Below are positions 8,771-18,307 of a stretch of DNA of 64,000 nt, piece after piece. The position numbers were made by a program, and so were the translations under genes. The notes below the pieces were generated by a model that had not been told where the DNA came from, searched no databases, and worked only from the letters and a program-made list of their open reading frames with translations. The first letter of the stretch is position 1. Each line of letters begins with the position of its first letter. The DNA is from Mycolicibacter longobardus (lineage in GTDB: Bacteria; Actinomycetota; Actinomycetes; Mycobacteriales; Mycobacteriaceae). Location: NCBI RefSeq assembly GCF_002102265.1, contig NZ_LQPG01000014.1:1-64000 (forward strand), read 5' to 3'.

Positions 8771-9571
8771 TCAGTCTCCTGGGAAATACCGTATCGACGT
8801 GATCGGCCCGCCCCGACCGGCCAGGTCGAAGAAAAGCACGGCGCGTTGACGCTCCGATCGGGTCGACACCGCGACGGTGCTGCCGGACGCCAACAGCTTG
8901 GCCGGGCTCGAACCGTCGAGCTGCGCGCCGAGATCGGCCAGGTCCGCCGCGGTGTCATCGCCGTAAGTGACTGTGGCACTGGGTGATAGCAGGCTCCTGG
9001 CGGCGGCCGTGCTGCCCGAGGCGATCGCTGCCAGGAACGCCTGCACCGGCTTCTTGCCGCGGCTGGCCGGTCGGCGGAAGCCGGCGGCGAATCCGGCGGT
9101 GCCCGCGAGTCGCTGATTGCCCAGCAGTGACCGCGTCAGCTGCATCCCGGCGGGCATCGCCGCGATGCCGTTGCCGAGGAACTGGCGCATCATCGCCGGC
9201 AGTTCCCAGTAGGCGCGCAATCGCTGCAGCTCCCAGCGGCCGGCGGAGTTCTGCAGGTCGTAGCGGATGACCGCCGGAATGTGCATGGTCACCGACGGGC
9301 CCATCGCGACCTCGAGCTGCAGGTCCCGGATGACGGTGTTCCCGCGGACGATGTCCAGGTCACGGTGGAACGTGATGTCGCGCGGCCCGATGAACGTGTC
9401 GTAGAACCGGCCGATCTGCTCGGTGCCGACGTGCGGGCGTGAGCCCACCGGGTCCTCCACCCGGCCGTCCGGGCCGAACAGGCCCACCCAGCCGGCCCGG
9501 TCGTGGGCGGCCGCCGCGGCCGGGGACTGCTCGACCGCCGCCAGCAGCTCGGCCGCTGTCGCGCCCGCCAT
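8771..9571 (-). CDS. NTF2/SnoaL-like conserved protein (Rv2042c type)
   Basis: 266 residues, apparently two NTF2-like halves. Residues about 1-125 include LFGPDGRVEDPVGSRPHVG and GRFYDTFIGPRDITF, a ketosteroid-isomerase/SnoaL pattern. A second half begins around KKPVQAFLAAIASGSTAAARSLL. The substrate is unknown. The start ATG shares its A with the TGA stop of pncA, so translation is coupled to pncA; the same pair occurs in M. tuberculosis (Rv2043c-Rv2042c, from memory). Confidence 0.8.
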   Translation of the reverse strand: MAGATAAELLAAVEQSPAAAAAHDRAGWVGLFGPDGRVEDPVGSRPHVGTEQIGRFYDTFIGPRDITFHRDLDIVRGNTVIRDLQLEVAMGPSVTMHIPAVIRYDLQNSAGRWELQRLRAYWELPAMMRQFLGNGIAAMPAGMQLTRSLLGNQRLAGTAGFAAGFRRPASRGKKPVQAFLAAIASGSTAAARSLLSPSATVTYGDDTAADLADLGAQLDGSSPAKLLASGSTVAVSTRSERQRAVLFFDLAGRGGPITSIRYFPGD

Positions 9572-10509
9572 CAGGCGGCCTCCACCAGAGCGATGCCGGC
9601 GGAACGCATCTCCGCCAGCGCGGCGGCCGTCGAGTCGGCGGACACTCCGGCGGTCAGGTGCGGCAGCACCGCGGTGGAGAACCCCGCGCGAACCGCGTCT
9701 TCGGCGGTGGCGCGCACGCAGTGGTCGGTGGCGACACCGACCACATCCACACTGCCGACGCCGCGCTCGTGCAGCCAGTCGGCGAGCGCGGTGCCGTCCT
9801 CATCGACGCCGTCGAACCCGCTGTATCCCGCGCTGTAGGCACCCTTCTTGAAGACCGCTTCGATCCGATCGGTGCTCAACGCGGGATGGAAATCCGCACC
9901 GGGACTTCCAGCGACGCAGTGCGGCGGCCACGACCTCTGGTGGTCCGGGTGCTCGGAGAAGTGCGTGCCCGGATCGATGTGCCAGTCCTGGGTCGCCACC
10001 ACGTGGTCGTAGCGGGCCCGGCCGGCCGCGCCGGCCACGTAGCGGCTGATGTCGTGCGCGACGGCCACAGCGCCGGTGACCGGGAGTGCGCCCCCCTCGC
10101 AGAAGTCGTTCTGCACGTCGACGATGATCAGCGCCCGCATGCGTCCACAGTATCGCCGGCGCCGCAACGACTCCCGGCCGTACAGCACCCAGGACACCGC
10201 GACCGCTGCCAGCGCCGCGACACTGACCGCCGTGGCCCAGGAGGCCGGGTAGACGACACCGGTCAGATAGTGGGCGATGAACCCCTCCGGTGGCAGCGGG
10301 GCCAGTCCGGCGGCCGTCCGCGCACGGCGCTCCAGCCAGGTCAGCGGGCAGTCCAGATCTGCGACCACGATCAGAATCGCCCAGATCACCGCCGCAGCGT
10401 GCAGCCAGATGGAGCGCGGCCACCGCAGCGCCAGGAAGCCGCCGGCCACCACGTAACCGACGAAGGCAAGGTGCGATACGACGATGAGCACCACCGCGGT
10501 CTCGTACAT
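9571..10509 (-). CDS. pncA: pyrazinamidase/nicotinamidase PncA fused in frame to an N-terminal DUF2784 membrane domain
   Basis: The C-terminal 189 residues, from ATG 10140 (MRALIIVDVQNDF), are PncA, which hydrolyses nicotinamide to nicotinic acid and activates pyrazinamide. Expected residues are present: Asp8, the metal set in DWHIDPGTHF plus WPPHC, the Lys in KKGAY, and the nucleophile Cys in ATDHCVR. Upstream, 123 further codons in the same frame with no stop encode a DUF2784-like membrane protein starting at ATG 10509. So either a 312-residue membrane-anchored enzyme is made or PncA starts internally at 10140, where no strong Shine-Dalgarno is seen (only GGA 5 nt upstream). Identity of PncA is secure; the fusion is the open point. 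Confidence 0.9.
   Translation of the reverse strand: MYETAVVLIVVSHLAFVGYVVAGGFLALRWPRSIWLHAAAVIWAILIVVADLDCPLTWLERRARTAAGLAPLPPEGFIAHYLTGVVYPASWATAVSVAALAAVAVSWVLYGRESLRRRRYCGRMRALIIVDVQNDFCEGGALPVTGAVAVAHDISRYVAGAAGRARYDHVVATQDWHIDPGTHFSEHPDHQRSWPPHCVAGSPGADFHPALSTDRIEAVFKKGAYSAGYSGFDGVDEDGTALADWLHERGVGSVDVVGVATDHCVRATAEDAVRAGFSTAVLPHLTAGVSADSTAAALAEMRSAGIALVEAA
10141..10509 (-). other. DUF2784 membrane segment lying in frame ahead of pncA
   Basis: These 123 codons hold three or four hydrophobic helices (AVVLIVVSHLAFVGYVVAGG, LHAAAVIWAILIVVADL, ASWATAVSVAALAAVAVSW) and the family string LPPEGFIAHYLTGVVYP. DUF2784 proteins are normally free-standing and end after the last helix and a basic tail, here SLRRRR. 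Instead of a stop, the frame runs through YCGR into the PncA methionine. Confidence 0.75.
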
Positions 10510-10593
10510 CGTTTCGCCGTCCGCAGAATCCGGTCCAGTCCCCGACCGTCACGGTACATTGGCGGACATCCAACGTGGTCAGGAGCAAAGCTG

Positions 10594-11136
10594 ATGACAA
10601 CCGGTGATTTCGGCCCCAACGGCCCTGGTTACGGCCCCGGTTACGGACAGCCCGGCGGCTATCCACCGGCTCCGGGCTGGGGGCAACAGCCCCCGTGGGG
10701 CCAGCAACCGGCCCAGCACCCCGGTGGGCTGGGCAGGCGCTTTTGGGCCCGGCTGCTCGACGGCGTGCTGGTCAGCATCGTGGCGTTCTTCTTGTCGGTG
10801 TTCTTGTTCTCCGACGATTACCCGTTCCTGGTCACCGGCCTGTTCTCCGGTGTGCTGACCTACGGCTACTTCGTGTTGTTCGAGGTCACCCAAGGGGCCA
10901 CCCCGGCCAAGCGGCTGCTCGGTCTGGCGGTGCGCGGGCCCGACGGTGTCTCCAAGCCGGCCCCGGCGCAGTCGGCCATCCGCAATGCCTTCACCGTGCT
11001 CGCGGTGGTTCCCTACATCGGCCCGCTGCTGGCCTTCGTGGCCTACGTCGTGATCGCGGTGACCATCAGCGGCAGCCCCACCAAGCAGGGCAAGCACGAC
11101 GAGTTGGCCGGCGGCACCCGGGTGATCCGGGCCTGA
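10594..11136 (+). CDS. RDD family membrane protein
   Basis: 180 residues. The first 45 are a Gly/Pro/Gln-rich cytoplasmic tail (GPGYGPGYGQPGGYPPAPGWG). Then comes the RDD hallmark RRFWARLLDGVLV with the Arg-Asp pair, followed by about three membrane helices and the conserved GATPAKRLLGLAVRG. AGGAG at 10581-10585, 8 nt before ATG 10594, fixes the start. RDD proteins are of uncertain function; some act in transport. It is divergent from the DUF2784-pncA gene. Confidence 0.85.
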   Translation: MTTGDFGPNGPGYGPGYGQPGGYPPAPGWGQQPPWGQQPAQHPGGLGRRFWARLLDGVLVSIVAFFLSVFLFSDDYPFLVTGLFSGVLTYGYFVLFEVTQGATPAKRLLGLAVRGPDGVSKPAPAQSAIRNAFTVLAVVPYIGPLLAFVAYVVIAVTISGSPTKQGKHDELAGGTRVIRA

Positions 11137-11157
11137 TCCGACTGGCGAGCAGGGAAG

Positions 11158-12666
11158 TCAGCGGGCCAGAGAGAACCCCCGCCAGGCCTTCCGGCGCTCC
11201 GAGCTCGGGTCGAACTCCAGCCGGGTCTCGTGGTCGAACACCATCACCGCGCGGTCGTCGGGGTTGTAGGCCGGCCAGTCGTCGCCCGGTGCGCCCGCCC
11301 GGCTGAACGCCCCCCAGCGGCGCTGGACCTGCCCGCTGACCCGCAGGGCCGAGCGCCGGTCGGCGCCGGCGGTGAGCAGCCGGCCCAGCCCGCCGCTACG
11401 GTAGACGTCGAACACCGCGAACAGTTCGGTGGCATGGGTGGCCCCCATCCCCGACCAGCGCAGCACCCGCGGCGCGAAGTCATAGCGGTAGACGTAGGTG
11501 GGTGCGTGCGCACCGTGCGCTTCGGCGATGTCCCACACCGCCGCGTTGAATGCGAAATCACCGCCGAGCCGGATGCAGGCCTTCCGAGCCGGATAGTCCG
11601 GATAGGCGGCGATGATGCGATCGCGCACCCCGGCGTCGGCGCCGGCCAGCACCGCCTCCACCATCGGTTCGTTGGTCGGCAACATCTTCAAGAACCGGGT
11701 GAACAGCCGTCCCTCCTGGGCGTTGCTGCCGACGATCAGCGGCACCCGGTTGGCCGACCCCCGCCGCATCGCCTCAAGCGGATCCAGCGGCAACACGTCG
11801 TCGCCGGAGACCGGCCCGATCGGGAAAGCGCCCAGCATCTCTCGGTTGCCCACGTCGATCAACCGGTTCTGGGCCGCCACCAGCTCGTCCGGCGACACCC
11901 GCAGCAGCGCCTGGGCGGCGTCGGCAGGGCGTACCCCGAGAAGCGCGGCAAACCGGTCGGCGAATTCGGCCGCGATGTCGGTGCCACGCACCAGTCCCGC
12001 GGCCGGGCTTTCGGCGATGGCCCGGGAGAACAGGCCCTCCGCGGCGGGAACGCCCAGCAGGGTCGCGACGGCGTGCGCACCGGCGCTCTCCCCGAAGATG
12101 GTGACGTTGTCGGGGTCCCCGCCGAACGCCCCGATGTTCTCCCGAACCCAGCGCAGCGCCATCACCAGGTCCCGCAGGTACAGGTTGCTGTCGATGGTGA
12201 CCTCGGAGGTCGACAGCGACGACAGGTCCAGGCACCCGAGCGCGCCGAGCCGGTAGTTGACCGACACGTACACGCAGCCACGACGGGCCAGCGCCGCCCC
12301 GTCGTAGATCGGGGTGGCCGAGCTGCCCAGGATGTAGCCGCCGCCGTGGATGAACACCATGACGGGCAGCGGGGTGGTGGCGCCATCTTCGGGCGCCACC
12401 ACGTTCAGCGTGAGGCAGTCTTCACCGGTCGGCTGGAACCGGCCTGGACCCAGCATGGTGTACATCCGGTCCTGCGGCGCGCAGTTGGTGAAACCGTGAC
12501 AGTGGCGCACCCCCGACCACGGCTCGGCCGGCTGCGGTGCGCGGAACCGTAACGGCCCGACCGGCGGACGGGCATAGGGGATGGACCGCCATCTGCGCAC
12601 CCCGTCGCGCACGAAACCCTCCACGACACCGGTGGCGATGCTGGCCTGCACGGGATGGCTATGCAT
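11158..12666 (-). CDS. lipT: carboxylesterase, type B
   Basis: 502-residue alpha/beta hydrolase of the carboxylesterase B family. It has the oxyanion element VFIHGGGYILGS, the nucleophile elbow GESAGA, an acid in GSNAQEG and the catalytic His in GATHATELF. It probably acts on carboxylic or lipid esters; no signal peptide is visible. By order and length it corresponds to LipT (Rv2045c). The start ATG 12666 is preceded by a -10 TAGGCT 6 nt upstream, overlapping the -10 of the divergent lipoprotein gene. Confidence 0.88.
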   Translation of the reverse strand: MHSHPVQASIATGVVEGFVRDGVRRWRSIPYARPPVGPLRFRAPQPAEPWSGVRHCHGFTNCAPQDRMYTMLGPGRFQPTGEDCLTLNVVAPEDGATTPLPVMVFIHGGGYILGSSATPIYDGAALARRGCVYVSVNYRLGALGCLDLSSLSTSEVTIDSNLYLRDLVMALRWVRENIGAFGGDPDNVTIFGESAGAHAVATLLGVPAAEGLFSRAIAESPAAGLVRGTDIAAEFADRFAALLGVRPADAAQALLRVSPDELVAAQNRLIDVGNREMLGAFPIGPVSGDDVLPLDPLEAMRRGSANRVPLIVGSNAQEGRLFTRFLKMLPTNEPMVEAVLAGADAGVRDRIIAAYPDYPARKACIRLGGDFAFNAAVWDIAEAHGAHAPTYVYRYDFAPRVLRWSGMGATHATELFAVFDVYRSGGLGRLLTAGADRRSALRVSGQVQRRWGAFSRAGAPGDDWPAYNPDDRAVMVFDHETRLEFDPSSERRKAWRGFSLAR

Positions 12667-12683
12667 GCGATTAGCCTAATGGC
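12667..12683. promoter_or_regulatory. 17-bp divergent promoter pair with overlapping -10 elements
   Basis: The whole gap between the two start codons is 17 bp. Its centre, ATTAGCCTAAT, is a near-perfect palindrome. It gives TAGCCT (12672-12677) 6 nt before the plus-strand ATG and TAGGCT (12673-12678) 6 nt before the minus-strand ATG. Both genes would therefore be leaderless, with each -35 inside the other gene. Confidence 0.65.
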
Positions 12684-13391
12684 ATGCGTCTGACCGGGCT
12701 GATCGCCGTGTTGCTGTTGGTCGCCGGATGTTCGGGCGCCACGGTTGAGGAGCCGGCACCGAGCTCGACCGGGCCCGCGGCCTCCAGCGTGCCGTCCTCG
12801 TCGACTCCCGCGACTCCATCGCCGTCGAAGCCGTCGGCGTCCCCGGCTCCCCCGTCGCAGGGCGCCCCCATCGCCGATGTCATCGCCTGGATCGAGGCAG
12901 GCCGCCCCGCCGACGCCGCCGGCTACCACAAGGCCACCCGGGACGGCGAGACCACCGACCTCATCGATGAGGTCGCCTTCACGGTGCCTGCCGCGCCCCG
13001 CCGCAACACCATCTGCATGACCGATTCCGCCTCCGCCGACAGCGCGTTGGCCTGCGTGGTCGACCTGGGGAACCCGCCGTCGCCGCCCGACGTCGTCTAC
13101 GGGCAGTGGAAGGGCGGCTGGGTCGACTACGGCGGCAACAGCCTGCGTGTCGGGTCCGCGCATGGTGATCCCGGCCGATTTCTGCACGGTGACGGGGCCG
13201 AACTGCCCGACGGAGCGGCGCTGTCGTTCGGTGACTATCGCTGTCGGGCGGATCGAGCCGGGCTGTTCTGCGTGAACTACGCGCACCGTTCGGCGGTGCG
13301 GTTCAGTCCCGAAGGCATCGAGACGTTCGGCTGCCTGCACGCGGTGCCGCCGCCGGCCGATGCCGGCAAGCTGTTCAGCTGCGCGAGCTGA
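12684..13391 (+). CDS. lppI: secreted lipoprotein LppI-like
   Basis: 235 residues with a short signal peptide and a clean lipobox (LLLVAGC, Cys at residue 16). A Ser/Pro/Thr/Ala-rich linker of about 45 residues follows, then a globular domain with several cysteines (ICMTDS, ACVVD, YRCRAD, FCVNYAH, FGCLH, FSCAS) that may form disulfides. It should be lipidated by Lgt, LspA and Lnt (lgt and lnt are in this window) and face outward. Position after lipT matches Rv2046 lppI. Function unknown. Confidence 0.8.
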   Translation: MRLTGLIAVLLLVAGCSGATVEEPAPSSTGPAASSVPSSSTPATPSPSKPSASPAPPSQGAPIADVIAWIEAGRPADAAGYHKATRDGETTDLIDEVAFTVPAAPRRNTICMTDSASADSALACVVDLGNPPSPPDVVYGQWKGGWVDYGGNSLRVGSAHGDPGRFLHGDGAELPDGAALSFGDYRCRADRAGLFCVNYAHRSAVRFSPEGIETFGCLHAVPPPADAGKLFSCAS

Positions 13392-13393
13392 GG

Positions 13394-13732
13394 TCAGCGC
13401 CAGCGGTCGGCGGATTCGACGGCGTGCAGCAGTGTGTCACACAGTTTCCGCAGCTCATCCCGTGGAGCGTCCTCGCTCAGCGCGGTGGCGATGTCCTCCG
13501 CCGCGCACCGCACCTGATACACCCGGTCGGACAGCGCGGTCGCCTCATCCGCGGAGAGCACCACGGCATCGGGCGCCAGCGCGGCCGTCTTACCGCTGCT
13601 GATCAGGGCCCGCTGCTCGTAAGCCCGCTGGCGGCAGGATTGCCGGCAGTACTGTCGCCGCCGCCCGATCCCGGCATCGCCCACGTCGCGACCGCACCAT
13701 CGGCACGGTTGGGTGCGAGGACTGCGAGCCAC
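13394..13732 (-). CDS. small zinc-ribbon-like conserved protein
   Basis: 112 residues. The N terminus carries C-R-W-C-G and later Y-C-R-Q-S-C-R-Q-R, a CxxC...CxxxC arrangement that could bind one zinc ion, in a strongly basic context. The C-terminal half is helical and acidic. GTG start with -10 TAAGGT (13741-13746, minus strand) 8 nt upstream, so probably leaderless. By position it may correspond to Rv2049c. I do not recognise a function; a nucleic-acid-binding role would be a guess. Confidence 0.7.
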   Translation of the reverse strand: MARSPRTQPCRWCGRDVGDAGIGRRRQYCRQSCRQRAYEQRALISSGKTAALAPDAVVLSADEATALSDRVYQVRCAAEDIATALSEDAPRDELRKLCDTLLHAVESADRWR

Positions 13733-13874
13733 GCCTGAAGACCTTAGTCCGCAGGCCCCGATGATCCCGGTATCATTGGGGGTTGTGCCGCGTGCGGGAA
13801 CTGCACAGGCCCCGTTCGCGTTGTCTAACGCGGGTTGTATTTGAGAGACAAACAGGTTTAAGGAGAGTGGGTCG

Positions 13875-14210
13875 ATGGCTGATCGTGTTCTGCGGGGCAG
13901 TCGGCTGGGAGCCGTGAGCTACGAGACCGACCGCAACCATGACCTGGCGCCGCGCCGCATGGCGCGGTACCGCACCGACAACGGCGAAGAGTTCGAGGTT
14001 CCCTTCGCCGACGACGCGGAGATTCCCGGCACCTGGATGTGCCGCAACGGCCTGGAGGGCACGCTGCTCGAGGGCGACCTGCCCGAGCCCAAGAAGGTCA
14101 AGCCGCCGCGCACCCACTGGGACATGCTGCTGGAGCGTCGCTCGATCGAAGACCTCGAGGAACTGCTCAAGGAGCGTCTGGAACTGATCAAGACGAAGCG
14201 GCGCGGCTAA
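13875..14210 (+). CDS. rbpA: RNA polymerase-binding protein RbpA
   Basis: 111-residue essential actinobacterial transcription activator that binds RNA polymerase and the principal sigma factor and stabilises the open complex. It shows the disordered N tail ([21 protein letters not shown]), the core with [21 protein letters not shown], the basic linker [10 protein letters not shown] and the C-terminal sigma-interacting helix ([19 protein letters not shown]). An AGGAGAG Shine-Dalgarno starts at 13861. The 142-nt region upstream contains TATCAT (13771-13776), a possible -10, and TTGTCT...AGACAA arms that could form a leader hairpin. Its stop overlaps the convergent ppm1 stop by 4 nt. Confidence 0.97.
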   Translation: MADRVLRGSRLGAVSYETDRNHDLAPRRMARYRTDNGEEFEVPFADDAEIPGTWMCRNGLEGTLLEGDLPEPKKVKPPRTHWDMLLERRSIEDLEELLKERLELIKTKRRG

Positions 14211-14959
14211 GCGCGTCCGCCCCGGAGCCGGTTCACCCGGCCGCCGATCCCCCACCGCGCGACCTTGACCATCGCTTCGCGGATGTTCGAGCCGCTCATC
14301 TTCGAGACGCCCAGCTCGCGTTCGGTGAACGTGATCGGCACCTCGGTGATGGTGAAGCCGTTGTTGACGGCCCGCCAGGTGAGGTCGACCTGGAAGCAGT
14401 ACCCCTTGGAGTCCACCGCGTCCAGGCCGATCTTCTCCAGCACCCCGCGACGGTAAGCGCGGTAGCCGGCGGTGATGTCGTGGATCCCGACCCCCAGCAA
14501 CAGCCGGGCATAGGTGTTGGCTGTCTTGGACAGCACCAGGCGGCGCAACGGCCAGTTGCGTACCGTCCCACCGTCCACATAGCGCGAACCGATCGCCACG
14601 TCGGCGCCCGCATCGATGGCATCCAACAGGCGATACAGCTGTTCGGGCGCGTGGCTGCCGTCGGCGTCCATCTCGACGATCACCTCGTAGGGGCGGGCCA
14701 GGCCCCAGGCGAAACCGGCCAGGTAGGCCGCGCCCAGCCCCGCCTTGGAGGTCCGGTGCATGACGTGGATGCGCTCGGGATCGGCGGCCGCCCGCTCGTC
14801 GGCCAGCTTCCCGGTGCCGTCGGGGCTGCCGTCGTCGACAACGAGGACGTGCACGTCGGGGCGGGCCTGCCCCAGCCGGTCGAGGATGATCGGCAGATTC
14901 TCCAACTCGTTGTAGGTGGGTACCACTACGAGCGTGTGCAGGCTGGGACGCTCACTCAT
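14207..14959 (-). CDS. ppm1: polyprenol monophosphomannose synthase (catalytic domain)
   Basis: 250-residue GT2 glycosyltransferase that moves mannose from GDP-mannose to polyprenyl phosphate, feeding lipoarabinomannan and glycoprotein mannosylation. Motifs: [32 protein letters not shown] (DxD-like metal site), and the C-terminal [13 protein letters not shown]. In M. tuberculosis the same domain is fused behind the Lnt domain in Rv2051c; here it is a separate gene whose ATG lies 8 nt inside the lnt end, the arrangement known in M. smegmatis. Cytoplasmic, probably membrane-associated through Lnt. Confidence 0.95.
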   Translation of the reverse strand: MSERPSLHTLVVVPTYNELENLPIILDRLGQARPDVHVLVVDDGSPDGTGKLADERAAADPERIHVMHRTSKAGLGAAYLAGFAWGLARPYEVIVEMDADGSHAPEQLYRLLDAIDAGADVAIGSRYVDGGTVRNWPLRRLVLSKTANTYARLLLGVGIHDITAGYRAYRRGVLEKIGLDAVDSKGYCFQVDLTWRAVNNGFTITEVPITFTERELGVSKMSGSNIREAMVKVARWGIGGRVNRLRGGRA

Positions 14960-16667
14960 CGGCGCCGTTCCTCCCGTTCTCCGGATCGGCGCCGGTACGA
15001 CGCTTGAATCGATCACGCATGAAGCTTCCATTTTGCCGTATGGCGGCCAATAGAACCGCAACGGCCGCGCCGAGCAGCACCCATTGCAGCACCGGCCCCC
15101 ACCGGGTGGCCATCGTCAACGAGGTCTTGAGCCGCAGGTGGTTGTCCAGGTAGGCGGGTTCGAAGAAGGCGGTGCGGGCCAGCTCGCGGCCGTCGGGTGC
15201 GATCACCGCGCTGATGCCGGTGGTTCCGGCGACCACGACGTAGCGGTCGTGCTCGACCGCACGCACCTTGGCGAACGCCAGCTGCTGTTCGCTCATCGTC
15301 TCGTCGAAGGTGGCGTTGTTGGTCGGTACGGCCAGCATCTGGGCGCCGGCCAGCACTGACTGGCGCGGCGCGCGATCGAAGATGACCTCCCAGCAGGTGG
15401 CCACCCCGACCGGGACGCCGGCCACATGCACCACCCCGTCACCGTGGCCCGCCACGAAGTACCCCGCGCGGTCTGCGTAGCTCGACAGGTGACGGAAGAA
15501 CCCGCGCCACGGCAGGTATTCGCCGAACGGCTGCACGATCCGCTTGTCGTGGCTGTCCCCCGGCCCGGTACGCGGATCCCACACCAGCACCGAATTCGAC
15601 GCCACCGGATTCTCCCGGGTCCAGCCGTGCGCGGCCCGCACGGTGCCCACCAGGATCGGGGCGTCGATCGCCTGGGCGGCTGTGGTGATCTGTTGCGCCG
15701 CATCGGCGTTCATCAGCGGATCGATATCCGAGGCGTTCTCCGGCCAGATCACGAACAGCGGCTGCGGAGCCCGTCCGTCCGCGACGTCCTCGGCCAGCCG
15801 CAGGGTTTCGCGGACGTGGTAATCCAGCACCTCCCGGCGCTGGGCGTTGAACTCGAGCCCGAGGCGGGGCACGTTGCCCTGCACAGCGGCCACCGCGATC
15901 GACGGGTCATCGCCCGCGCCCGCCCCGGAACGGCGCACCCCGGGCCACACCACGACCGCGGCCAGCAGCACCAGGCAGATGCACAGGCCGGGCAGCAGCA
16001 CCGCCGGCGGGCGGCTGACCGGCCCGGGGGCGGAGTCGGTTCGCAGCCACCGCACGATCTCGACCGCCAGGGCCGTTCCGGCGCAGCCGATCAGTACCAC
16101 GCCCGTCGACAGCAGCGGAACCCCGCCGAGGGCGACCAACGGCAGCAGCGGCCCCGCAGTCTGGCCGTATGCCACGACACCCCAAGGGAATCCGCCGAAC
16201 GGGACGACCGATTTCGCCCATTCCTGGGCCGCCCACAACAACGCGAACCAGACCGGCCAGCCGGCTAGCGTGCGCACCGCCACCGCCGCCGACCCGAACA
16301 CCGCGGGAAACAGCGCACACATCAGCGTCAGCATCAGCCAGGGCAGCGGACCCACCAGTACACCCACCCACGGCAGCAGCGGCAGATAGAAGGTGAGGCC
16401 GAACAACAGGCCGTACCCGAAGCCGCCGGCGATGGTGGTCTCCCGGTGGACAAGCACCCAGCCCAGCAGAGCGAAGGCCAGGATCGCCGCCCACCACCAG
16501 TTGAGCGGGGCGAAGCTGGCCCGCAACAGCATGCCGGCGGCCACCGACGCCGCCAGCTGCGCCCAGCGATCCGCGGCGGCGGCGCCCAGTCGTTCCAGCC
16601 GGTTCGGTCCGGTTCGGGTTGCGCGGTCGGGGATCTCAGCAGCCGGCTGCTCCGGTGCCTCAGCCAT
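14952..16667 (-). CDS. lnt: apolipoprotein N-acyltransferase
   Basis: 571 residues: about six to eight membrane helices, then a nitrilase-type domain. The catalytic triad is visible as Glu in IWPENAS, Lys in [15 protein letters not shown] and Cys in ATCWEVIFD. It N-acylates the lipoprotein cysteine after LspA cleavage and in mycobacteria also scaffolds Ppm1. The start at 16667 overlaps the upstream amidohydrolase by 8 nt, and the stop overlaps ppm1, so the three genes form one transcription unit. Confidence 0.94.
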   Translation of the reverse strand: MAEAPEQPAAEIPDRATRTGPNRLERLGAAAADRWAQLAASVAAGMLLRASFAPLNWWWAAILAFALLGWVLVHRETTIAGGFGYGLLFGLTFYLPLLPWVGVLVGPLPWLMLTLMCALFPAVFGSAAVAVRTLAGWPVWFALLWAAQEWAKSVVPFGGFPWGVVAYGQTAGPLLPLVALGGVPLLSTGVVLIGCAGTALAVEIVRWLRTDSAPGPVSRPPAVLLPGLCICLVLLAAVVVWPGVRRSGAGAGDDPSIAVAAVQGNVPRLGLEFNAQRREVLDYHVRETLRLAEDVADGRAPQPLFVIWPENASDIDPLMNADAAQQITTAAQAIDAPILVGTVRAAHGWTRENPVASNSVLVWDPRTGPGDSHDKRIVQPFGEYLPWRGFFRHLSSYADRAGYFVAGHGDGVVHVAGVPVGVATCWEVIFDRAPRQSVLAGAQMLAVPTNNATFDETMSEQQLAFAKVRAVEHDRYVVVAGTTGISAVIAPDGRELARTAFFEPAYLDNHLRLKTSLTMATRWGPVLQWVLLGAAVAVLLAAIRQNGSFMRDRFKRRTGADPENGRNGADE

Positions 16668-18273
16668 GCAGGATCACTCCCCGATGCACGGTGCGACGAC
16701 ACCGCGGGGTGTCACCGGAATCGAGTACCGGCAGTACGGGCACCCGTGAACGCGGATCGGTGGACCAGCGCTGGACGGTGTCGAGGGGCGCCTCGACGGC
16801 CAGTCGCCCCGCCTCCCAGACTGCGTAGGACGCGGGAGCGCCGGGTACCAGCGTCCCGGTGATGCCGTCGTTGACACCGGCGGCTCGCCAGCCTCCCCGC
16901 GTCGCCGCGGCGAATGCCGCCCGCATCGACACCGCGCTGCCCGCCGTGCGATGGTGTGCGGCCGCGCGCACCGTGGCCCACGGATCCAGTGCGGTCACCG
17001 GGCTGTCGGAACCGAAGGCGAGGGGCACGCCTTGGGATGCTAACAGCGCGAAGGGGTTCAGCCCGGCGGCTCGCGCAGCACCGAGCCGCTGGGCGTACAT
17101 GCCGTCGTCACCACCCCACAGCGCGTCGAAAACGGGCTGCATACTGGCGATCACGCCCCAGGCGCCCAGCTTGGCGGCCTGCTCGGCGCTGACCATCTCC
17201 AGGTGTTCCAGCCGGTGCACGCAGCGTGCCACGGCGGGAACACCGAAGTGCTCCACCACCCGTTCCAGCGCGGCGATCACCGACGACACCGCGGCGTCGC
17301 CGATGACGTGGAATCCGGCGGTCACCCCTGCCTCGGTGCAGGCCCACAGATGGGCGGTGACGGCGTCGGCGTCCAGATGGCACATCCCGGTGCATCCGGC
17401 GGCGTCGGCGTAGGGATCGTGCAGCCAGGCGGTGTGCGAGCCCAGGGAGCCGTCGACGAACAGATCGCCGCCAAGCCCGCGGGCCCCGGTCTCGGCGATC
17501 AGCTCGCGTGCCTGGGCGCCGCTGCCGACCTGCTCGCCCCAGTAGCCGATGACCTCGACACCCGGGCGGTGCTCGCTCAGCGCTCGTAGTTCCAGCCAGT
17601 CGTCCAGTCCCGCGATGTCCGGGCCTGCGCACTCGTGTACTGCGACGATGCCGGCCGCGGCGGCGGCGGCCAGCGCAGCGGTGCGTGCCTCGGCCCGCTG
17701 CCCGGCCGTGAGCAGACCTCGGGCCGCCGCGCGGACCAGGTGGTGGGCGTCACCGGACAACGGTGCCGCGGCGTCGGGCCCCTGCGGCAGCCCCGGCACT
17801 CGGTTACGAAGCGCGGTCGAGGCCAGCGCCGAGTGGACGTCGGTCCGGGACAGGTAGGCCGGCCGGTCACCCACCACCGCGTCCAGCGCCGCCGTGTCCG
17901 GGGCCGCGCCATCCGGCCAGCCGGATTCATCCCAACCGTGGCCCCAGATCGGCTGGCCGGGATGGGCGGCCGCATGGTCGGCGATCAGTTCCAGGCAGTG
18001 CCGCGCCGAGGTGGCCGGCCGCAGGTCCAGACCGGTGCGGCACAGTCCCGTCTCGGTGACGTGAATGTGGCTGTCCACGAACGCCGGTGTCACCAGCGCC
18101 CCGTCGAGGTCGATCAGCTCGGCCTGTGGGAACTGTTCGCGGCCGACGGCGTCGCTGCCCAGCCAGGCGACCACTCCGTCCCGGACCGCCATCGCGGTGG
18201 CGTCCGGATGAGTCGGACTGTGGATTCGCCCGCCGAGCAGCACGGATGTGGAACTGCCGGTCGCAACGGTCAC
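16660..18273 (-). CDS. YtcJ-like metal-dependent amidohydrolase
   Basis: 537 residues of the amidohydrolase superfamily (Amidohydro_3). Features: N-terminal beta part ([10 protein letters not shown]), metal ligands in [13 protein letters not shown], further HxxxD elements in [10 protein letters not shown] and LEHLEMV, and the late Asp in [15 protein letters not shown]. Probably cytoplasmic; substrate unknown, with N-acyl amino acids or cyclic amides typical of the family. Lies upstream of lnt with an 8-nt overlap, matching Rv2052c by order (from memory). Confidence 0.85.
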   Translation of the reverse strand: MTVATGSSTSVLLGGRIHSPTHPDATAMAVRDGVVAWLGSDAVGREQFPQAELIDLDGALVTPAFVDSHIHVTETGLCRTGLDLRPATSARHCLELIADHAAAHPGQPIWGHGWDESGWPDGAAPDTAALDAVVGDRPAYLSRTDVHSALASTALRNRVPGLPQGPDAAAPLSGDAHHLVRAAARGLLTAGQRAEARTAALAAAAAAGIVAVHECAGPDIAGLDDWLELRALSEHRPGVEVIGYWGEQVGSGAQARELIAETGARGLGGDLFVDGSLGSHTAWLHDPYADAAGCTGMCHLDADAVTAHLWACTEAGVTAGFHVIGDAAVSSVIAALERVVEHFGVPAVARCVHRLEHLEMVSAEQAAKLGAWGVIASMQPVFDALWGGDDGMYAQRLGAARAAGLNPFALLASQGVPLAFGSDSPVTALDPWATVRAAAHHRTAGSAVSMRAAFAAATRGGWRAAGVNDGITGTLVPGAPASYAVWEAGRLAVEAPLDTVQRWSTDPRSRVPVLPVLDSGDTPRCRRTVHRGVILHG

Positions 18274-18307
18274 GACGTAGAAAGTACGGGTTGGCGGTGG
18301 CGGCGGG

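Noticed and set aside
9439..10593. Extension of the RDD gene frame upstream to 9439
   Set aside because: It runs antisense through pncA and is Arg/Pro-rich; AGGAG before ATG 10594 and the RDD domain fix the true start.
14952..16667. Split lnt and ppm1 as a frameshift of the fused M. tuberculosis gene
   Set aside because: The two genes overlap by 8 nt with a good internal ATG, and the separate form is known in other mycobacteria; not a broken gene.
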